Assembly (NCBI GenBank): GCA_001897835.1
Contig: MKUN01000041.1
Span: 115,009 to 179,008, forward strand
Reading direction: 5' to 3'
DNA from: Bacteroidetes bacterium 46-16
Lineage (GTDB): Bacteria > Bacteroidota > Bacteroidia > Chitinophagales > Chitinophagaceae
Length of the DNA stretch: 64,000 bases
Made by a program: the position numbers and the translations under genes. The notes below the pieces were generated by a model. The model had not been told where the DNA came from. It searched no databases and saw nothing but the letters and a program-made list of their open reading frames with translations. Positions 51,581 to 59,532 of this stretch are shown one piece after another. Within the stretch, counting starts at the first letter, position 1; each line of letters opens with the position of its first letter.

Positions 51581-52229
51581 AGTGGACTTTCATTTTGGGG
51601 TAAAAAAAGAAGACAGCACCGTAGGACAGGTAAGTGATAATATTAATAGTTAGAATTGAAATGTCAAGTGATGCAGCTTTTTCAGCATCACTACTTCCTA
51701 ACTTATCATACATGCCCCATGTGGAAAGCGTCGCACATTGGTAAAACAACAGGATGCAGGGAAACCAGAACTGTGGCATTCTTTGCAGCTTCATGTTTAC
51801 ATCGTCTGCGATAAGTAAATGGTGGAATGATAATGCAGCAAGGCTCATTACTACAAGGCATTCTAAGAAAAGAAGATGAGAATTTAATGTGGTGAAAAGC
51901 GGCTGAAAAGAAAAGGTATTTATAAGGCCGAGGACAATGCCGGACAGCGCAATATAAATACCTATCTTTTTCTTTCTTAGCACCTCATTACTGTAGCCGA
52001 AATAAAGGCTCATTAAAGTAAACTCCGCAAAAAAGGCAATATTGAAAACGGGGTAATTATTCCGATACACTTTGGCAGCATAATAACCTATGGATTCCGT
52101 AAGAAGCCCAAGCCAGATTAGCCAGCAAATTATTTTAGACGCTTTATCTACACGTTTGTACCTGAAAATAATACAAACGGCCACCGTAAAAATAGTTATT
52201 CTGTATATCAGTGATAGCCCTGTAGTCAT
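51567..52229 (-). CDS. Multi-TM membrane protein, possible sensor partner
   Basis: A 220-residue protein with about seven TM helices (IYRITIFTVAVCIIF, IICWLIWLGLLTESIGYY and others). The start at MTTGLSLIYRI (52229) is preferred over a much longer frame that would overlap the lipoprotein gene. Its place directly before the histidine kinase, overlapping it, suggests it is the membrane sensor. Confidence 0.7.
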   Translation of the reverse strand: MTTGLSLIYRITIFTVAVCIIFRYKRVDKASKIICWLIWLGLLTESIGYYAAKVYRNNYPVFNIAFFAEFTLMSLYFGYSNEVLRKKKIGIYIALSGIVLGLINTFSFQPLFTTLNSHLLFLECLVVMSLAALSFHHLLIADDVNMKLQRMPQFWFPCILLFYQCATLSTWGMYDKLGSSDAEKAASLDISILTINIITYLSYGAVFFFYPKMKVHYVQS

Positions 52230-52245
52230 ATAAAAAACGGCAAAT

Positions 52246-52704
52246 TTACTGCAATAGATTATTGGATGCGCTACCAAAATCAGGGCAGTTGCGGGGACAC
52301 GGTGTAGCGTGATTAGGAACCATTCTACCAGGTGCAAAGATGTAATTGCCTTCCTTATTGTATCCTGCAAGAATGATGGTAAGTGCATCACTGCGTAAAC
52401 CGGCATTCTGCCCTGCATGGCCTGAATTAATGTATTCAAGTCTATGGGCAAACATGACCTTGACTTTTTTGATTTCCTGGTTACTGAGATAATTACGAAG
52501 CAGATCTGCATCCATAATCAGCGAATTAAGGGTAGGAGCCGGAAGGTCAGCCGTATCACTGGCTATACTGGTCAGGTAGCTTTCGATCATTTTATTGGCA
52601 GTGTCCTTGCCAATATAGCCTTCAGGTAACTCTACCGTTCTGGTGGAGCATGAGCTTAGATACAGGGCAATAGCAGTCACCCCTAAAAGTGTAATCACTT
52701 TCAT
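52246..52704 (-). CDS. Putative lipoprotein in the two-component operon
   Basis: A 152-residue protein with a lipobox in LYLSSCSTR (Cys19). The mature part is helical with a Cys-containing C-terminus (ATPCPRNCPDFGSAS). It lies between the response regulator (30 bases) and the multi-TM protein (16 bases). It may be an envelope sensor input. The family is unknown. Confidence 0.65.
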   Translation of the reverse strand: MKVITLLGVTAIALYLSSCSTRTVELPEGYIGKDTANKMIESYLTSIASDTADLPAPTLNSLIMDADLLRNYLSNQEIKKVKVMFAHRLEYINSGHAGQNAGLRSDALTIILAGYNKEGNYIFAPGRMVPNHATPCPRNCPDFGSASNNLLQ

Positions 52705-52734
52705 GTTATTTAAATTTAAACTGTGAAAAAAATC

Positions 52735-53418
52735 TTACTGTGGCTTGATACCTGGTTCTATTGTGACGTATCCGTAGGTGACGGCATACATGGCCAGTCC
52801 GACCTTTGTTTTAACGCCCAGCTTATGAAATAATTTATTGCGGTAGCCTTCTATACTTTTCTGTGAGGTTTGCATGTGTTGTGCTATTTCCGCATAGGTC
52901 ATATCCTCAATGCACCATTTAAGTAATTGCATTTCTTTTTCCGTTAGTTTCGGAATCGTTATCTCATTATCCCTTACCGCCGCAATCAGCTTCGGCGTAA
53001 AGTTTTCACTGTTATAAATGCCATTTTGCATGACCTCTACAATAGCCTTCTTAATTTCTTTGGGATGGCAATCCTTAGACAAATAGCCATTAGCACCTGA
53101 GCGGATCATTTTAATGATGTATTCTTCCCGCAGAAATCCTGATAGTACCAGTATCTTAATGTCCGGCCATTTATGCCTTAACCTTGAAACAGTTTCAAAG
53201 CCATTCATTTTTGGCATCATGATATCCATCAGGCACACCTGGGGCTTGATCTCGCTACGCTCTATTTTCTGCAATAAATCTTTTCCATTCGCCGCTTTGA
53301 TAATCACCTTGATCCCGCCCTGCATTTCAAGGTAAAGGGGTATGGTTTCTCTTACGGTCATGTGGTCTTCTGCAAAGGCTACATAGATCGGTTCACTGGT
53401 TTTTGTTTTGTCCATCAT
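52735..53418 (-). CDS. LuxR/NarL-family response regulator
   Basis: A 227-residue regulator. The receiver domain (about 11-130) has acidic residues in FAEDH and phospho-acceptor Asp65 in CLMDIMMPKMNGF. The C-terminal LuxR-type HTH (about 155-215) has LTEKEMQLLKW...MTYAEIAQHMQTSQKSIEGYRNKL. It is the first gene of a four-gene operon with the lipoprotein, the multi-TM protein and the kinase. A palindrome 34 bp from its -7 box suggests it controls its own promoter. Confidence 0.92.
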   Translation of the reverse strand: MMDKTKTSEPIYVAFAEDHMTVRETIPLYLEMQGGIKVIIKAANGKDLLQKIERSEIKPQVCLMDIMMPKMNGFETVSRLRHKWPDIKILVLSGFLREEYIIKMIRSGANGYLSKDCHPKEIKKAIVEVMQNGIYNSENFTPKLIAAVRDNEITIPKLTEKEMQLLKWCIEDMTYAEIAQHMQTSQKSIEGYRNKLFHKLGVKTKVGLAMYAVTYGYVTIEPGIKPQ

Positions 53419-53457
53419 ATACGCTCAATCACGGGTGACAGGTTAGTGATTAAGCCG

Positions 53458-53501
53458 CAAATGTATTGGGATTGTTTGGAAAAAATCGAGGGATAAATCC
53501 C
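53458..53501 (-). promoter_or_regulatory. Promoter and operator of the regulator operon
   Basis: On the minus strand a TACATTTG -7 box (53465-53458, followed by C) lies downstream of the palindrome GGGATTTATCCC (53501-53490). Centre-to-centre distance is 34 bp. The same geometry recurs at two other promoters. Confidence 0.75.
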
Positions 53502-53613
53502 TTGTTTATTAACGAATTATCTTTTATGAATCACCCCTTTTTACGACGTTTTTAATGACATTTATCTATGGAAAAGCGACCAAATGAAGGTTGGGCGCGT
53601 GTTTGCAAAATCG

Positions 53614-53658
53614 GGGGATTAATCCCCTAAGAATATTAAAATATTCAGCGAACATTTG
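53614..53658 (+). promoter_or_regulatory. Promoter and operator of the 53701 gene
   Basis: The perfect palindrome GGGGATTAATCCCC (53614-53627) precedes the -7-like box AACATTTG (53651-53658, followed by C). Centre-to-centre distance is 34 bp, about -42 from the expected transcript start, a typical activator position. Confidence 0.75.
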
Positions 53659-53700
53659 CAGCCCTTAAATAACCTGATTTATATCAATAACCGCTTTTCT

Positions 53701-54447
53701 ATGACGGACTTTATAACCTTTAAAGGGCTTAAACATTATCCTGTTGGCAATGCACATTTACAACCGGGTACGGACGGGTTGACTATATCAAACTTATCAA
53801 CACCCTTAGACGGCATTACTATTGAAACAAAAAGGGCTACCTTTTTCGACCTTCAGTTTAACCCCGTCTTCATTGAAAATGATACCGACTTCGGTGTGAC
53901 GTTTAACCTAACGGACAATAGTAACGGCTTCCGGGCTATGGCGCAGTGGGCAATAGCACAGCACCTGGAAACATCGGTTGCCTATCTGTTTCTAAACAGC
54001 AAGCTGGAAGGGGAGCAGATTATGGTCACAGGATTCAATGCAGGAAACAATATCTTTCAACGGGTATTTGAACAGACAGGTATTCCAGGTTATAACTGGA
54101 TGATCGTTGGTGTTTTTGATCTGGCTTATAATAAAGCGGAACTGACAGGAATAGATTGCAGGATGGCAATGATAAGGGACAAAGCAGGAAAGGTGATTGA
54201 GGTCACGATCGTAAAATCATTTCGTTGCAAGGGAATTATGACACCCATATCCGGCAAGTCCTTACTGCGCTACTCAAATAAAATACGTCAGACGCAATCT
54301 TTTGCAATAGACAGCTTGCAAATCGCTTCATCGCTGTATTATCCTGGTGGCCTTCCTGAAGAGAAGGAAGGTTATATTTCCCAGGCGGTGATCACAGGTC
54401 AGGGAATGCCTGCACTTGTGCTGACCGATGAGTATTCCGGCAGGTAA
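53701..54447 (+). CDS. Protein of unknown function in the two-component regulon
   Basis: A 248-residue protein starting MTDFITFKGLKHYPVG, without signal peptide or TM segments and beta-rich. An in-frame start further upstream would lie inside the promoter. I recognise no family. It is transcribed away from the regulator operon and preceded by the conserved operator, so it is probably a target of that two-component system. Confidence 0.7.
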   Translation: MTDFITFKGLKHYPVGNAHLQPGTDGLTISNLSTPLDGITIETKRATFFDLQFNPVFIENDTDFGVTFNLTDNSNGFRAMAQWAIAQHLETSVAYLFLNSKLEGEQIMVTGFNAGNNIFQRVFEQTGIPGYNWMIVGVFDLAYNKAELTGIDCRMAMIRDKAGKVIEVTIVKSFRCKGIMTPISGKSLLRYSNKIRQTQSFAIDSLQIASSLYYPGGLPEEKEGYISQAVITGQGMPALVLTDEYSGR

Positions 54448-54498
54448 ATAGCATTATTTCTTTTAAGTCTTAAATCTCACGAAATCCTTTATAGTAAA

Positions 54499-54564
54499 GG
54501 GATTTATCCCTCAAGATCGGGGGATATATCTTCCATAGAATCTAAATTTTGTACATCACCTTTG
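54499..54564 (+). promoter_or_regulatory. Double operator and promoter of the T9SS-exported protein gene
   Basis: GGGATTTATCCC (54499-54510; its 16-base context is identical to the site before the regulator) is followed 22 bp on by a degenerate copy, GGGGATATATCTTC (54520-54533). The second site's centre is exactly 34 bp from the -7-like box CACCTTTG (54557-54564). Confidence 0.7.
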
Positions 54565-54678
54565 TTGTTGAAAAGTTGTTTATGTGTTTGCATGATTGTA
54601 CAAAAAAGTTTATCGGCTAAAATGCTGAAAGATGGAAAACCCCGCTATTTCATATTGCTTTTACAAAGCAAAAAAAAG

Positions 54679-54757
54679 AAGTCCCTGTTGCTTGCGACAA
54701 ACAGGGACTTTGGAAATGGTGCTGGACAGTATTCATCCTCCTTAGCTCGCAAGCTAA
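54679..54757 (+). promoter_or_regulatory. Structured 5' leader with possible loop-loop pairing
   Basis: Within a leader of about 250 bases, an 11-bp hairpin (54679-54689 with 54700-54710) has the loop GCTTGCGACA. Eight of these bases (GCTTGCGA) are complementary to TCGCAAGC at 54747-54754, which itself sits in a second hairpin (TTAGCT/AGCTAA). No clear T-run follows the first hairpin. A small basic frame at 54592-54771 overlaps the structure. Confidence 0.5.
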
Positions 54758-54818
54758 TGAACTCCACTTGACAGGGTGCTATCCGCACCAATTCACAAAC
54801 AAATTTAATTCATCTAAA

Positions 54819-56504
54819 ATGAAAAAAATATATGGGCTAATTATAGCCTCACTCATAGGAACCGTACCAGCAATGGCGCAACATGAAGTGGAATGTGATT
54901 TCACTTCCATTTCATCCAATATTACTTCTAACACAACCTTGTCAGCAAGTACGCTTTATCGGTTGGAAGGTTGTATTCACGTAACTTCTGGCAACACCCT
55001 TACCATTCCAGCAGGAACAACAATCATGGGAGAGAAAGCATCCGGAGGAACCCTCATTATTGATCGTGGTGCGCAACTGGTATCGCAGGGCACAGCTATG
55101 AATCCTGTTGTGTTTACATCCGACCAGGTACCTGCCTGGAGAGCGCCTAATGATTGGGGCGGTATAGCGGTTTTAGGATATGCGAAAAATAATCAGAGCA
55201 ATTCGATCACCCTTTCGACCAATCGTGATTGCTCCGTTACGGGCGGTGGCACGAATAACAGTGACAATTCAGGTGTATTTAAATACATGCGTATTGAATA
55301 TCCGAGGTATGGTTTGTCCATGAACTCAATAGGTAACGGAACGGAATTTCATCATGTTGAGGTTTTAAATGCAGCCGAAAATTCACTTGAATTGTACGGA
55401 GGTACTGTAAACTTTAAGTATTTTATATCCGTTAATGCGAAGAGAAGTGATATACTTGCTACTCATGGCAACCTTTCCAAAGGGCAGTATATTCTTGGCC
55501 TGCGTCTTGACCCTTTGGCCTATGTAAGTACCGGTGACTTATCCAATGGTATTGTATTCGCCAATAATAACGATGCAGGTAGCAACTATGCAAGTTCTGC
55601 CGGAGCTGATGATGGACACACTGTGTTATCAAATGTTAGTTTGTTCGGGCCTGGCTACTGTGGTTCTACTTCTTACAACAGTAATTTCAAGTATGGCGTC
55701 CTCTTTTATCACAATGCCGGGGGCGGTGTTTATAACAGTATTATTACTGGATGGCGCGAGGGATTACGCCTGGAAGATTTTGCGAAGGACAATGCTGACA
55801 TTAACTATACGGTGAATGCTTCAGAAAATACCTACTATAATAATCTACAGGATTATAATCCACTCACTGTATGGCCAGCTAATTGCGCCACTGATATTGA
55901 CGATTGGATGCTTGGCACTTCCCCTTCTTCTTGCAGGCAGAGAAATAATCAATTTAGCCCAACAGAACTTGGGTTGAGCAGTACGATCTGTGGTGATTTT
56001 TGCACCACTTCGCCTTCTTTCGTGCTAAATACGAGTGCTTCAGGTTATGACCTGGCTATCCCACATTACAATCTTGCCGCTGATCTGAGCAATGTGTTTT
56101 TTGATGCAGCCAGCTACAGGGGAGCCTTTGATAATGCTACTGATTGGGGCGCCGGTTGGGCAAATTATTGTATTGAGGACATTAGCTATTGCCCTGAAGA
56201 ACGCCGTGTAGGTGGAACTACTGGCATTAAGGGAATGAACATGGCCGATAACAACGGACTGATATTGTCCCCGAACCCGGTACATGGTATTACCTATGCT
56301 GAATTTGCTACAGAACAAGCGGGTCAGGTAACAGTGACTGTTGTAAACAGCGTTGGTCAGGTAGTACGTACCCTGTCACATAATGCAACCAAGGGTAAGC
56401 AGCGTGTCGCAGTAAGTACTGATGGTTTAAGCAGTGGTATGTACATTATCAATGTTGATCTGTCCGCAGGGAAAGCCGCTCATGCCCGTGTTATCGTGAA
56501 ATAA
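54819..56504 (+). CDS. T9SS-exported surface protein
   Basis: A 561-residue protein with a signal peptide (MKKIYGLIIASLIGTVPAMAQ), a large body of beta-helix-like character (about 40-450, with TIPAGTTIMGEK, GGTLIIDRGAQL and similar right-handed helix turns) and a C-terminal type A T9SS sorting domain beginning LSPNPVHGITYAEF. The body resembles secreted multicopper/parallel beta-helix adhesins annotated as T9SS proteins. It is controlled by the operator pair upstream and ends at a clear terminator. Confidence 0.85.
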   Translation: MKKIYGLIIASLIGTVPAMAQHEVECDFTSISSNITSNTTLSASTLYRLEGCIHVTSGNTLTIPAGTTIMGEKASGGTLIIDRGAQLVSQGTAMNPVVFTSDQVPAWRAPNDWGGIAVLGYAKNNQSNSITLSTNRDCSVTGGGTNNSDNSGVFKYMRIEYPRYGLSMNSIGNGTEFHHVEVLNAAENSLELYGGTVNFKYFISVNAKRSDILATHGNLSKGQYILGLRLDPLAYVSTGDLSNGIVFANNNDAGSNYASSAGADDGHTVLSNVSLFGPGYCGSTSYNSNFKYGVLFYHNAGGGVYNSIITGWREGLRLEDFAKDNADINYTVNASENTYYNNLQDYNPLTVWPANCATDIDDWMLGTSPSSCRQRNNQFSPTELGLSSTICGDFCTTSPSFVLNTSASGYDLAIPHYNLAADLSNVFFDAASYRGAFDNATDWGAGWANYCIEDISYCPEERRVGGTTGIKGMNMADNNGLILSPNPVHGITYAEFATEQAGQVTVTVVNSVGQVVRTLSHNATKGKQRVAVSTDGLSSGMYIINVDLSAGKAAHARVIVK

Positions 56505-56529
56505 TTATTTGTAAACATTTTAAAAGCGC

Positions 56530-56559
56530 AAAAGCCCCGGAAAATTTCCGGGGCTTTTG
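56530..56559. terminator. Bidirectional terminator
   Basis: AAAAGCCCCGGAAA pairs with TTTCCGGGGCTTTT. It can serve the exported-protein gene on the plus strand and the 133-residue gene on the minus strand. Confidence 0.88.
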
Positions 56560-56576
56560 TATTATTTGAATAAGGT

Positions 56577-56978
56577 TTATGCGGCTGAATTTTCAGTAAC
56601 GGCAGTACGGAGCCAAAGCGTGTACCACCAATTTTTAATTTTATCCCTTGTCTTTTGAATGCGGTTTGATCCTATGATATTTTGTTGTGCATACACTCTT
56701 ATGCAAGGGCTTGCTACCGGTATATAAGGTAACACCTCATAAGGCTTATCGTGAGTAAGGTCACGAGGATAAGTAAGGACAAAGCTGATACTCGCATTGC
56801 AGCTTACTTTTCGTAAGGCAAAAATAAGCTGATGAGCATATTGTAAGGTTTCATCATCGCAGGCATGGGGTAAGGCGATGGCTACCTGCAAAGTATGGCC
56901 GGTATCATATCTTCCGGGTATTGCTTCAATAGCATTGCGGATAGCCTTTAGCTCCCTTTGGGTTATTTTTCGTTTCAT
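56577..56978 (-). CDS. Hypothetical protein
   Basis: A 133-residue basic protein (MKRKITQRELKAIRNAIEAI to AVTENSAA). The N-terminal helix is Lys/Arg-rich, and the region SFVLTYPRDLTHDKPYEVLPYIPV has no recognised homologue. It lies alone between the terminator and a large surface-protein gene. Confidence 0.5.
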   Translation of the reverse strand: MKRKITQRELKAIRNAIEAIPGRYDTGHTLQVAIALPHACDDETLQYAHQLIFALRKVSCNASISFVLTYPRDLTHDKPYEVLPYIPVASPCIRVYAQQNIIGSNRIQKTRDKIKNWWYTLWLRTAVTENSAA

Positions 56979-57051
56979 TTAGCTTGTGATGGAAGAAAGA
57001 TAATTATTATATACGCATTTTGCATGGATAAGGTTTTGATTTTACAATTAC

Positions 57052-59463
57052 TTAACGCAATAAGATTACATCACCCTTCAAAGAAATAGTGCCACCTTCC
57101 TTCGTTTCAATATTTATATGATAGTAGTAGGTGCCTAAATCCTGCAACTGCCCGTTAAAAGTGCCGTCCCATCCTTCCAACGCGCCTTTTCCAACGGCGG
57201 TATATACTTTTTGGCCATAGCGGTTGTATATCTCGAAATACCGGACAAAAATGTAGCCCGTACTTACCGGGCGAAAACGGTCATTCAACCCATCGCCGTT
57301 AGGGGTAAATCCATTGGGCATAAATACCATTGGATTTACAGCAACTCCTACAGTTGCCTTCGCTCTACAGCCGTATGCTGAAACACCTGTAACTATAAAA
57401 ATGCGGCTGGTATCTATTGCAAGTGTTTGATTGATGCCGGTCTGATCAGGAAACAAAAATGACGGCTCCCATGCAGTTACGGTATATGGTTCACTACCGG
57501 AGGATTGCAGGCGGACAATTTCCCCTTTATTTGCAAGGTCTTTATCCGTGGTAAGGTTCAGTTCCAGTCCTTTTACTTCGATCTCTTTTGTGGCCGAATC
57601 CGAACAGCCCTCGATATTCGTTACTACCAATGAAGCAGTGTAGCTGCCTCTTTGCCCATAACTGTAGGAAGGGTTTTGCTGACTGGAAACATTGCCATCG
57701 CCGAAATACCATTTCCAGATAGGTTCCGTGCTGGTATTGCTAAATGTAACTGGCACACCCTTGCAGGCAATACTGTCTGCATTAAAAGATGCCTGCGGTA
57801 CCGGTAAAGCAATACTGTTTATCTGTAAAGTGGTATCGCAGCCTGAAGGTGTAATAATCTGTAAGAAGTAAGTTCCTGAATCCATACCTTTCAGGGTGTC
57901 CCCGATGTTGCTCGAATGTTCTTGCAGAGTTGTATTGCTGGCATCTTTCCACCGGTAAAGGAAAGTCGTAGTATCACCTATTGATGGCTTTATCCATGCC
58001 TTACCCTGATGCTTACCCGGACAGCTATATGTAGCCGGACTGATTTTGGGCAGGGGTATAAACCGTACCCTTATACTATCTGTTTCATACTTACAATCTG
58101 TATTGATATAACTGACCACGTATGTAGCGTTGTCGTTGACAATCCGGTTGCGACTGGTACTTCCGTTATCCCACAAATACCTCTTGCCGCTATCTGCTGT
58201 GATCGTTGCTGAATCATGGAAACATACTGCGACCTGTTTAGAATGATGAATACTATCCGGTGGCAGGATAAAAGCTATATCATTTGGCATTCCCCTTGTC
58301 GCGGTGCCTACCGGCATGGTTATGACATTGGCGACTGCGTTACAAGCAATACCCGCAGTGTTAGGGTTGTTAATCCGGTGAAGTGTTGAGGTAGCAGGCT
58401 CACCACTACTGAAATATATCTTTCCATCATCGCCTCTTTTGAGATCGCCCAAACGGTTCAGCGCATAAACAAAATCAGTAAACACAACTGTATTTGACAA
58501 AATGATTGCTGCCGGAGTAGAAAGGCTCAGGTCAAACTGGCGAACCTTGCCTGCATAGAATGTTGTACCGTCGGAAAAAGACGAAGTAGAAGCATACAGC
58601 TTATTATTATCCGGTGAAAAACAGGCACCATAGTAGTATCCTACAGTGCTGCTGCTATCCAGTACCAGCGGGTTGGACAGGATGCCGGTTTGCCGGTTAA
58701 AGTCGTATAGCTCAAGCCCCCCCTTTCTATTGAGTTCAAGGTTGCAGGCTGATGCCATTTTTGCACCATCTGGTGAAAATTTAATTACCCCGCTCCTATA
58801 CCATGTAACCGGTAAATTACCAACATTAGAAATAACAGGCGTTGTTACTAAGCCGGTGTCATTTACTTCAAAGGCTTTGTATTGGTTGATTGATCTTGAT
58901 CTTGTCATCACCCATATATTATTGCAGCCCTTTACTACAGTCAGCTTTTCAGCCAGTCCGGAAGCCATATAGACACCCTTCTTTCCACTCATAATACCAC
59001 CTTTACCACCGTGCAAGCTCATGTCGATCATGGAGTAATACAAAGTGCCAGTTATGCCGAGGCTGAAAATATAATAGATACCGGGATGGGAGGGTGCTGC
59101 GACAATAACACATGCTTGTGTGGCATAACCGGTTCCTGTGGGCATTATTGCAGGATAGCCTACAGACGGGGATATCGGAGTGGTGTAGCCGCCAATACCA
59201 CCAGTAAGCTCAGGCATCAACTCGTGGTCACGGTTCCAGACCCAAAAGCCATTGGTATAAAAAAGAATCTGCCCTGCCGCATTACAAATATTAGCACTTC
59301 CGGCATAACCCGGATAAAGATTATTGCTATAATATACGGGGGTTGCACCACTGAAATCAAGTCCGGCCTGATCCCCGAATGTCCATTTGTTTTGTTCCCC
59401 TTGTGCCAGTGCCGAAGCCGTGGCAAACATACAGGCAGCAATGAACGTCAGTATTTTTTTCAT
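57052..59463 (-). CDS. Large exported protein with PKD and gliding-type C-terminal domain
   Basis: An 803-residue protein with signal peptide (MKKILTFIAACMFATASALA), a WD40/propeller-like region (about 25-420), PKD-type domains (about 570-640, VPVTFSNTSTEPIWKWYFGDGN) and a C-terminal gliding-motility-associated (type B) T9SS sorting domain starting PNGFTPNGDGLNDRF. It would be exported and attached at the surface. It stands alone, with the terminator of the next gene upstream. Confidence 0.88.
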   Translation of the reverse strand: MKKILTFIAACMFATASALAQGEQNKWTFGDQAGLDFSGATPVYYSNNLYPGYAGSANICNAAGQILFYTNGFWVWNRDHELMPELTGGIGGYTTPISPSVGYPAIMPTGTGYATQACVIVAAPSHPGIYYIFSLGITGTLYYSMIDMSLHGGKGGIMSGKKGVYMASGLAEKLTVVKGCNNIWVMTRSRSINQYKAFEVNDTGLVTTPVISNVGNLPVTWYRSGVIKFSPDGAKMASACNLELNRKGGLELYDFNRQTGILSNPLVLDSSSTVGYYYGACFSPDNNKLYASTSSFSDGTTFYAGKVRQFDLSLSTPAAIILSNTVVFTDFVYALNRLGDLKRGDDGKIYFSSGEPATSTLHRINNPNTAGIACNAVANVITMPVGTATRGMPNDIAFILPPDSIHHSKQVAVCFHDSATITADSGKRYLWDNGSTSRNRIVNDNATYVVSYINTDCKYETDSIRVRFIPLPKISPATYSCPGKHQGKAWIKPSIGDTTTFLYRWKDASNTTLQEHSSNIGDTLKGMDSGTYFLQIITPSGCDTTLQINSIALPVPQASFNADSIACKGVPVTFSNTSTEPIWKWYFGDGNVSSQQNPSYSYGQRGSYTASLVVTNIEGCSDSATKEIEVKGLELNLTTDKDLANKGEIVRLQSSGSEPYTVTAWEPSFLFPDQTGINQTLAIDTSRIFIVTGVSAYGCRAKATVGVAVNPMVFMPNGFTPNGDGLNDRFRPVSTGYIFVRYFEIYNRYGQKVYTAVGKGALEGWDGTFNGQLQDLGTYYYHINIETKEGGTISLKGDVILLR

Positions 59464-59483
59464 AACAGTATATTTTATGGAAT

Positions 59484-59518
59484 AAAAAAAGCCGGAGGGG
59501 ATCGAATCCCCTTCCGGC
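59484..59518 (-). terminator. Terminator of the SBBP-repeat protein gene
   Basis: On the minus strand GCCGGAAGGGG pairs with CCCCTCCGGC (one bulge) and is followed by a run of seven T. Confidence 0.85.
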
Positions 59519-59532
59519 ATGGTAGTCAGCCC

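Noticed and set aside
51567-52511. 314-residue version of the multi-TM protein
   Set aside because: The extra 94 residues overlap most of the lipoprotein gene in another frame; the start at 52229 fits the operon.
54562-54771. 69-codon frame before the exported-protein gene
   Set aside because: Its start lies in the predicted -7 box and it overlaps the structured leader. An internal Met at 54592 would give a 59-residue basic peptide; a leader peptide cannot be excluded, but there is no supporting evidence.
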